DNA of 64,000 nt from Myroides profundi. GTDB taxonomy: Bacteria; Bacteroidota; Bacteroidia; Flavobacteriales; Flavobacteriaceae. The notes under the pieces are model-generated. The model searched no databases, was not told the origin of the DNA, and worked only from the letters and a program-made list of their open reading frames with translations. The DNA is taken from NCBI RefSeq assembly GCF_000833025.1, contig NZ_CP010817.1, positions 2,976,001-3,040,000 of the forward strand, given 5' to 3'. Below, one piece after another: positions 59,021-64,000 of the stretch (position 1 is the first letter of the stretch; every line of letters starts with the position of its first letter). Both the position numbers and the translations under genes were made by a program.

Positions 59021-59947
59021 ATGATAGTAAGACACAAAAAGCATATCATACAAATGCTTTTTATATGGAAGGGGTCTGTCCTTAAAAAAATATTTCCAAC
59101 GCTACTGGCTATCTTTATATTCTCTTGGATTGTCTATTTTGCTCATTACCTATTTCCTGATGTAATAATCCCTCTTAATGTAGGAGCGTTTGCCTTAGTG
59201 GGGATTTCGCTAGCGATATTCTTAGGATTTTGTAATAGTGCGGCTTATGATCGCTTCTGGGAAGGAAGGAAGCAATGGGGAAGCCTAGTAATACACTCTA
59301 GATCGCTTGCCTTTCAGATTCAAAACTATATAGATGAAAGTCCTTCGTTCTCTAAAAAAGAAAAACAAGAAGGGATCAAACTTATTATTGCTTTCTGCTA
59401 TCTCTTAAATAAACAACTGAGAGAAAAAACAGACTATGAAATAATACGTCAGTATCTGAAAGAAGAGGTGTATCAAGAAATGCTGACTAAGAAATTTAAA
59501 CCTGCGTATATTCTTAATGAATTAACGAAATGGATAGCTGCACAGCAGCGTGCAGGTAGACTAGATACGATCACACAAGCTAGAATAGACAAGAATATCG
59601 ATGAGCTATCCATAGTATTGGGAGCCTGTGAGCGCATCGTTCATACGAAGATTCCGTTTGTATACTTTGTTATTCTACACAGGACAGTCTATGTGTACTG
59701 CTTTATCCTTCCGTTTGGACTAATTGACCTTATTATCTGGACTATGCCGTTCTTTGTTACCTTCGTAGCGTATACCTTTATCGCGTTAGATGCTGTAGTA
59801 GCAGAGATAGCAGAGCCATTCGGAGAAGAAGAAAACGACCTTGCTCTAGATCAAATGTGTGCTAATATAGCTTACTCACTAAGCGAAATATCAGAAATGC
59901 CTCTACCAGAACTGATGACACCTGATAAGAACTATATCGTTACTTAA
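59021..59947 (+). CDS. Bestrophin-family membrane protein
   Basis: A 308-residue protein of the bacterial bestrophin/UPF0187 family, pentameric anion or cation channels of the inner membrane. It starts MIVRHKKHIIQMLFIWKGSVLKKIFPTLLAIFIFSWIVYF, followed by the signature FLGFCNSAAYDRFWEGRKQWGSLVIHSRSLAFQI, R-W-x-x-x-R, and the C-terminal pore helices (IPFVYFVILHRTVYVYCFILPFG; FFVTFVAYTFIALDAVVAEIAEPFGEEENDLALDQMC, with the family-conserved E-I-x-x-P-F-G-x-x-x-N-D-L). A TTG-started frame opens at 58967, but the ATG at 59021 gives the family-standard M-I-V-R start. It is followed by a terminator at 59979. Confidence 0.92.
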   Translation: MIVRHKKHIIQMLFIWKGSVLKKIFPTLLAIFIFSWIVYFAHYLFPDVIIPLNVGAFALVGISLAIFLGFCNSAAYDRFWEGRKQWGSLVIHSRSLAFQIQNYIDESPSFSKKEKQEGIKLIIAFCYLLNKQLREKTDYEIIRQYLKEEVYQEMLTKKFKPAYILNELTKWIAAQQRAGRLDTITQARIDKNIDELSIVLGACERIVHTKIPFVYFVILHRTVYVYCFILPFGLIDLIIWTMPFFVTFVAYTFIALDAVVAEIAEPFGEEENDLALDQMCANIAYSLSEISEMPLPELMTPDKNYIVT

Positions 59948-59978
59948 TATATAAAGCACACCTAACCTATATCTATAA

Positions 59979-60006
59979 AAAAAGCACTTCTCTCGAAGTG
60001 CTTTTT
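59979..60006. terminator. Bidirectional terminator between bestrophin and 66-aa gene
   Basis: Twelve-bp perfect stem AAAAAGCACTTC (59979-59990) / GAAGTGCTTTTT (59995-60006) with a 4-nt loop and A/T ends; convergent genes. A near copy lies at 60404. Confidence 0.92.
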
Positions 60007-60014
60007 AGTTATAT

Positions 60015-60215
60015 TTAAGCGTTAATTAAATTTAAAGATTCTTGAAGTTCTGGTTTTTCTAGAACATAACCATTCACCCATTTCGTTAATCTATCTACAT
60101 CATAAGGCAATAAATGATTAATAGCTTTATGAAGTTCTTTGTAAAATAACTTTGGATCAAAACTTACATTCTCAAGTATAGTTTTTGCGAAATCAAACAT
60201 TAAACGTGTTTTCAT
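60015..60215 (-). CDS. Small unknown protein, copy 1 of duplicated pair
   Basis: A 66-residue protein, about 75-80% identical to the product at 60434-60634. It shares MFDFAKTILENVSFDPKLFYKEL, an L-L-P-Y-D middle and K-W-V-N-G-Y-V-x-E-K-P-E-L. It is helical and soluble, without Cys or signal peptide. The pair and their terminators form a local duplication. The family is known to me only as a conserved hypothetical of Flavobacteriia; function unknown. The start is shared by both copies, which supports it. Confidence 0.8.
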   Translation of the reverse strand: MKTRLMFDFAKTILENVSFDPKLFYKELHKAINHLLPYDVDRLTKWVNGYVLEKPELQESLNLINA

Positions 60216-60403
60216 ATCTTTTATTTTTTATCTTACTACATAGTAAACATAGTCATTTTGAAAAGCATTTCCCGTTTTTCCCTCAGACTTTAATACAATT
60301 TTAGCAATTAATAATTGATTCTCATAATTTGAATAAATTGACTGAATTTTATTAAATAAATATTTCAATAATTTCATTTTCTGCAATGAGTTGATCTTAT
60401 AAA

Positions 60404-60430
60404 AAAAGCACTTCCTATGGAAGTGCTTTT
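60404..60430 (-). terminator. Terminator of 66-aa gene copy 2
   Basis: Twelve-bp stem AAAAGCACTTCC (60404-60415) / GGAAGTGCTTTT (60419-60430), nearly the same as the hairpin at 59979-60006, so it was probably duplicated with the gene. Confidence 0.9.
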
Positions 60431-60433
60431 ATC

Positions 60434-60634
60434 TTATGCGTTCAGTAATTCTAAAGATTGATGTAGTTCAGGTTTTTCTTGAACATAACCATTTACCCAT
60501 TGTGTTAACTGATCTAAATCGTATGGTAATAAGTTCTGAATTGCTTTTTGTAATTCCTTATAAAATAACTTTGGATCAAAACTTACATTCTCTAATATCG
60601 TTTTGGCAAAGTCAAACATTGTTCTTCTTTTCAT
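60434..60634 (-). CDS. Small unknown protein, copy 2 of duplicated pair
   Basis: A 66-residue paralogue of the product at 60015-60215, differing mainly in middle residues (KELQKAIQNLLPYDLDQLTQWVNGYVQEKPELHQ). A longer frame to 60658 would add 8 residues absent from copy 1; the ATG at 60634 gives M-K-R-R-T-M-F-D-F, matching M-K-T-R-L-M-F-D-F of copy 1, so it is chosen. Function unknown. Confidence 0.8.
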   Translation of the reverse strand: MKRRTMFDFAKTILENVSFDPKLFYKELQKAIQNLLPYDLDQLTQWVNGYVQEKPELHQSLELLNA

Positions 60635-60658
60635 ATTTGTAATACTATTGTAACACAT

Positions 60659-60984
60659 GAGCTAAATTAGCACTTACAATAGCAAAACACAAAAATAAAT
60701 GATATTTTATTATAATTTTAAGCATTTATACATTAAATAAACTTTTACATCTTAATATATAAAGCATTATCAATAAACATACATAAGTATTATATAAAAA
60801 CACTATCCTTCCTCATAAGTTCACAAAATGTGTATTACACTATAAATAGGGGGATAAAAAAAATGAACTCTATTCATAACTAATCATGAATAAAGTTCAT
60901 TAAATATGAAGATAAATTCTTTTCGACCGATTTACCCTGCTTTATACTATCCTGATAGGTACTACCTATCTTCTTTTTACTACA
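60659..60984. other. Plain intergenic stretch with CBS gene terminator
   Basis: About 330 bp, AT-rich and without ORF. A double-stem hairpin at 60863-60900 with a T run on the minus strand is the only structure. Confidence 0.6.
60855..60900 (-). terminator. Terminator of the CBS-domain gene
   Basis: Nested stems ATGAACT/AGTTCAT (60863-60869, 60894-60900) and ATTCAT/ATGAAT (60872-60877, 60886-60891), then T7 on the minus strand, about 85 bp past the CBS stop. Confidence 0.75.
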
Positions 60985-61407
60985 CTAATACTGCTTTAGG
61001 AAATATTTTAATAAATCTGTCGTAGTCACTATCCCTTTTAAATGACCTAATTGGTCAACTATCGGAATAGAGTGATAACTCTGCTTTGACAATATTTCTG
61101 TCACCTCTTTTACAGTTGCTGTAGGAAGAGCACTTACTACCACTTTTGCCATTAATTGCTCTATAGAATACATATCATAAACAACAGAAGGCATATCCAC
61201 TGACTCGTCTTCTACTACATCTACATAGCTGATTTTTATCAAGTCAGAATAACTGAGTACCCCTATTAGTTTATCACCTTTAACGATAGGGATATGTCTT
61301 ATTTTATGCTTTTTAAACAATCTCTCTGCATCATATAAACTATCAGATAAAGTAAGAGTGATTAGCTCTTTAGTCATAATCTCTTCAACTGGAACCTTTT
61401 GTTTCAT
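60985..61407 (-). CDS. Tandem CBS-domain protein
   Basis: A 140-residue protein made of two CBS motifs and nothing else: VEEIMTKELITLTLSDSLYDAERLFKKHKIRHIPIV...LIGVLSYSDLIK (about 7-60) and MAKVVVSALPTATVKEVTEILSKQSYHSIPIVDQLGHLKGIVTTTDLLKYFL (about 86-138). The pair forms one Bateman module that binds adenosine nucleotides (AMP, ATP, SAM or similar). Stand-alone CBS proteins act as sensors or regulators of partners; none is evident here. Single gene. Confidence 0.9.
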   Translation of the reverse strand: MKQKVPVEEIMTKELITLTLSDSLYDAERLFKKHKIRHIPIVKGDKLIGVLSYSDLIKISYVDVVEDESVDMPSVVYDMYSIEQLMAKVVVSALPTATVKEVTEILSKQSYHSIPIVDQLGHLKGIVTTTDLLKYFLKQY

Positions 61408-61614
61408 AACAATCAGATTTTAGTTAGACAATAGGCTTATAAAAAAGTCACCTTTTTATTACTTTAAATTTACGATACTTAGAGGAATATAACAAATTAA
61501 CAGCCAATTGATTAATTCTATTTATCAATTAATTAGGCAATATCATTCTAATCAACAAAGGAATATCTTCATTCTCTATTCCTTCTACACTATAACACTG
61601 ACTTTTATGACCAT

Positions 61615-61650
61615 AAAAAAGCACTTTTGCATCTATACAAAAGTGCTTTT
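61615..61650 (-). terminator. Terminator of the WG-repeat gene
   Basis: Thirteen-bp stem ending AAAAGCACTTTTG (61617-61629) / CAAAAGTGCTTTT (61638-61650) with A6 outside, 10 bp from the WG-repeat stop. Confidence 0.9.
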
Positions 61651-61659
61651 AATACAACC

Positions 61660-64000
61660 CTATATTTCCTTTCCATTTATATCAATAAGTACTGCTACGC
61701 CATTCTTTATCGCGGTAGCTTTACCATCTTTAAACTCTCCTATATGACTATAAGTAGTCGGTTCTAAAACGATTACCCCTTTATCATTCATAAAGCCTAC
61801 ATAGTTATTCAACATAATACGTGCTGTATTATCTTTAGTGAAGCGCTCTACCTTATCATATTTCGCTACTGATACTACCTTTTGTAACTTATCTACGATA
61901 CCCCACTTACCTTTTTCTAAATAGGCAGCATAGCCTTTAAATAAATTTTCTACATCTGTATACTGACCTGGTTTAAATAACTCAATACCATTTTCATAAT
62001 TAACAATAGTCAATAATCCATTCGTTCTCACTTTTGCTAACTTATCTCTAGTCAAAGCATAATCAGGTATTTCATATTTAGCGTGCACAGTCGTAAGCCC
62101 TACATGATTTACAAATCCGTATAGACCTCCTTTTACTAAATAGGCATAGCCTTCATTATTAAACTCACTGATGCGATCGTACATCGGGTTTATAACAATG
62201 ATGCCTTGTTTATTAATCAGTCCCCATACCCCATTCTGTTTCATCCTAGCTACTAGAGCATTCGTGAAGTCTAACTCATTCTCATAAACAGGAGAAGTGA
62301 TATGTACTAGATTAACAGATGCAAAGCCATGTAAATCATTCATCCCTTTCAACAAAATGACTTTGTTTGCATAGTCAAACTTTATCTCTTTATAGTTATC
62401 CTCTAAGATCTTTCCGTTCTGATTAAAGACATTATACATGGTCACTGAAGAAGTGTGAATAGTAAGCTTTCTATTACTCTCTTTGTCTGGCGTAGATATC
62501 TCATCATATTCTACAGCTAGAACTTCTTTCCACTGTCTATTAATAAGTCCACTCTTATTACCAAAAGACACTACTGCATGATTATCCTCTGCGAACTCAT
62601 CTATATCTGTATATTTAGTCGGTTCTACCAACATATTCATTCTAGAGTCAAATACTCCTATATAAGGAGCCTTAAGTACTTTAAACACTCCTGCTTCATT
62701 AAAGGGATATATCTCAGTATAATAAGTATCTAATCGCTCTTCGAAGTTTTTATCTATTAAGTTCTTAGATATCTCATTCTTTTGTACTAATGCGTAGCCA
62801 AAAGAGTTATAGTTATCTATTCGCTCATAGGTTGGTTCTAAACGTTTATACGTTTTTAAATGGAATAACCCTATAGCTCTTTCTATACCTGGTATATCAT
62901 TATAGATTCTCACCGTACCTTGGTCTTCTGTCACATTGATATCCTTATAATCCACAGGTAATACAACTTCCCAATTCTTATTCGCTAGCCCTAGTTTACC
63001 GTCTAGTGTTAGGATTGTCATATCATAAGGTAGTAAAGTCCCAATATTATCATACATCACAGGTAGAACTACTTTCCATTGTTTATTAATCACTCCCCAT
63101 TTATCTTTCTGATTGACACGCGCAAAACCCTCTGCGTTAAACACAGTGATATTATCATACTCTGGAGCTAATAATACCTTAAACTCTCTGTTAATCACGC
63201 CCCACTTCTCTCCTACTTTAATACGCGCAAAACCTTGTTCGTCGAACTCTGTGATCTCATCGTATATCGGCTCTAAGATCACCTTGTGATTCTTATCAAT
63301 GAATCCCCACTTCTCCCCTACATGTAATCTGGCATAACCTGATTTATCAAACTCAAATATCTTAAAGTCTGCTTCAAAACGAGGTGCTATAATTTCTTTC
63401 CAATCTTTATTTAACAGCCCCCATTTCTCTTTTAAAACTACTTTATAAGTAACTTCTACCTCATCATTAGACTCTTTAATCTCTTCGTACTTAGGCTCTA
63501 GAATCTTTCCTTCTGTGTTAATCATCCCCATCTTTAACGAGTCGATTAACATCGCTATGCCTCTAGTATCGAATTTAGTAATACTGTCATATTTAGCATT
63601 CGCCAATACCTTCCAATTCTTATTAATCAGACCTCTCTTCTTATTCTGCTCTACGATGATGTGATCTGCATTCACTCCTTCTGTTCCAAAATCGCGAATC
63701 TTAGTATAAGAAGGCTTGATTGCTAATTTCCAATCCTTGTCTATGATACCATACTTCTGCTCTATCATCACCTTTACATACTGCTTATCATAGTAGCCTG
63801 TAATCTCATCGTATAAAGGTTCTATTTTCTCTTCTCCCTTCGTATTAATTACTCCGCTTTTCTCCAACCTTACCACAGTCGCATATCCCTGTATACTAAA
63901 ATCTTTAATATCATTATACGTAGGAGCGATCACAGGCTTGCCTAACATATCTATTATTCCCCATAACTTACTCTTCTTTACTCTTGCTATCTTATGTTGG
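61660..64000 (-). CDS. WG-repeat protein (N-terminus outside the window)
   Basis: A protein of at least 779 residues, open to the right edge; the upstream codons (QHKIARVKKSKLWGIID) continue the repeat, so the ATG at 63948 is internal and the real start lies beyond the window. It is built from WG repeats of about 40 residues, each with KWG(L/V/F)I-(N/D)-K, then (K/E)-x-x-L-x-P-x-Y-D-x-I and F-x-x-x-G-(F/Y)-A-x-V. Central units, such as the one with TSSVTMYNVFNQ, are degenerate. WG repeats form beta-propeller-like or solenoid folds and are common in secreted or surface proteins of Bacteroidota; the function is unknown. A signal peptide cannot be checked. The terminator at 61615 follows the stop. 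Confidence 0.88.
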   Translation of the reverse strand, partial: QHKIARVKKSKLWGIIDMLGKPVIAPTYNDIKDFSIQGYATVVRLEKSGVINTKGEEKIEPLYDEITGYYDKQYVKVMIEQKYGIIDKDWKLAIKPSYTKIRDFGTEGVNADHIIVEQNKKRGLINKNWKVLANAKYDSITKFDTRGIAMLIDSLKMGMINTEGKILEPKYEEIKESNDEVEVTYKVVLKEKWGLLNKDWKEIIAPRFEADFKIFEFDKSGYARLHVGEKWGFIDKNHKVILEPIYDEITEFDEQGFARIKVGEKWGVINREFKVLLAPEYDNITVFNAEGFARVNQKDKWGVINKQWKVVLPVMYDNIGTLLPYDMTILTLDGKLGLANKNWEVVLPVDYKDINVTEDQGTVRIYNDIPGIERAIGLFHLKTYKRLEPTYERIDNYNSFGYALVQKNEISKNLIDKNFEERLDTYYTEIYPFNEAGVFKVLKAPYIGVFDSRMNMLVEPTKYTDIDEFAEDNHAVVSFGNKSGLINRQWKEVLAVEYDEISTPDKESNRKLTIHTSSVTMYNVFNQNGKILEDNYKEIKFDYANKVILLKGMNDLHGFASVNLVHITSPVYENELDFTNALVARMKQNGVWGLINKQGIIVINPMYDRISEFNNEGYAYLVKGGLYGFVNHVGLTTVHAKYEIPDYALTRDKLAKVRTNGLLTIVNYENGIELFKPGQYTDVENLFKGYAAYLEKGKWGIVDKLQKVVSVAKYDKVERFTKDNTARIMLNNYVGFMNDKGVIVLEPTTYSHIGEFKDGKATAIKNGVAVLIDINGKEI

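Overview
The window looks like a chromosomal segment of a Flavobacteriaceae bacterium (phylum Bacteroidota). Supporting signs are the AT-rich sequence, TAnnTTTG-type -7 promoter boxes, large secreted proteins opening with the flavobacterial VGIG...GVLIPR N-terminal region, type VI secretion proteins of the Bacteroidota-specific T6SS-iii kind, a BfmA/BtgA plus DUF5712 mobilisation pair, and the order ftsK-lolA-lptF/G-ribB. Myroides is my best guess for the genus, but nothing in the window proves it.

Left chromosomal part (1-22574). Two secreted repeat proteins lie at 1-6966; the larger runs off the left edge and is split by a one-base frameshift. Then come lgt plus a GNAT gene, a 1.1-kb gene-free stretch with dispersed repeats, an outer-membrane barrel plus S41 peptidase lipoprotein pair, and a DbpA-like RNA helicase. 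A DNA-damage mutagenesis locus follows: a DnaE-type polymerase, a Y-family polymerase, and a divergent LexA-like S24 repressor with dyads in the shared promoter region. A butanediol-dehydrogenase-like enzyme and a second GNAT gene complete this part.

Genomic island (about 22575-48341). A 14-bp direct repeat, identical to the 3' end of tRNA-Ser(UGA), occurs at 22575-22588 and at the tRNA itself (48328-48341). A tyrosine integrase and an excisionase-like protein lie next to the tRNA, and mobilisation genes sit inside. The 25.8-kb interval is therefore best read as an integrated mobilisable element. Its cargo is (i) a three-gene SMC-like ATPase/nuclease system of the ABC-three-component type (22838-28309); (ii) an operon of a short UvrD-like helicase, a DarT-like DNA ADP-ribosyltransferase and a DraG-type ADP-ribosylglycohydrolase (28493-32222), the strongest candidate for an undescribed toxin-antitoxin or defence system here; (iii) a T6SS-iii cassette of Hcp, VgrG, a PAAR-like effector with two tandem Hint domains and a GIY-YIG nuclease tip, and two or three putative immunity genes (33259-40137); and (iv) mobilisation, regulatory and unknown genes (40291-48054).

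Right chromosomal part (48329-64000). tRNA-Ser(UGA) is followed by the minus-strand operon ftsK-lolA-lptF/G-ribB, then thiol peroxidase, a 2-Cys peroxiredoxin-thioredoxin-DUF6952 operon, an NhaC antiporter, a bestrophin-like channel, a duplicated pair of 66-residue proteins, a CBS-domain protein, and a WG-repeat protein that runs off the right edge. No rRNA, CRISPR array or complete insertion sequence was seen.
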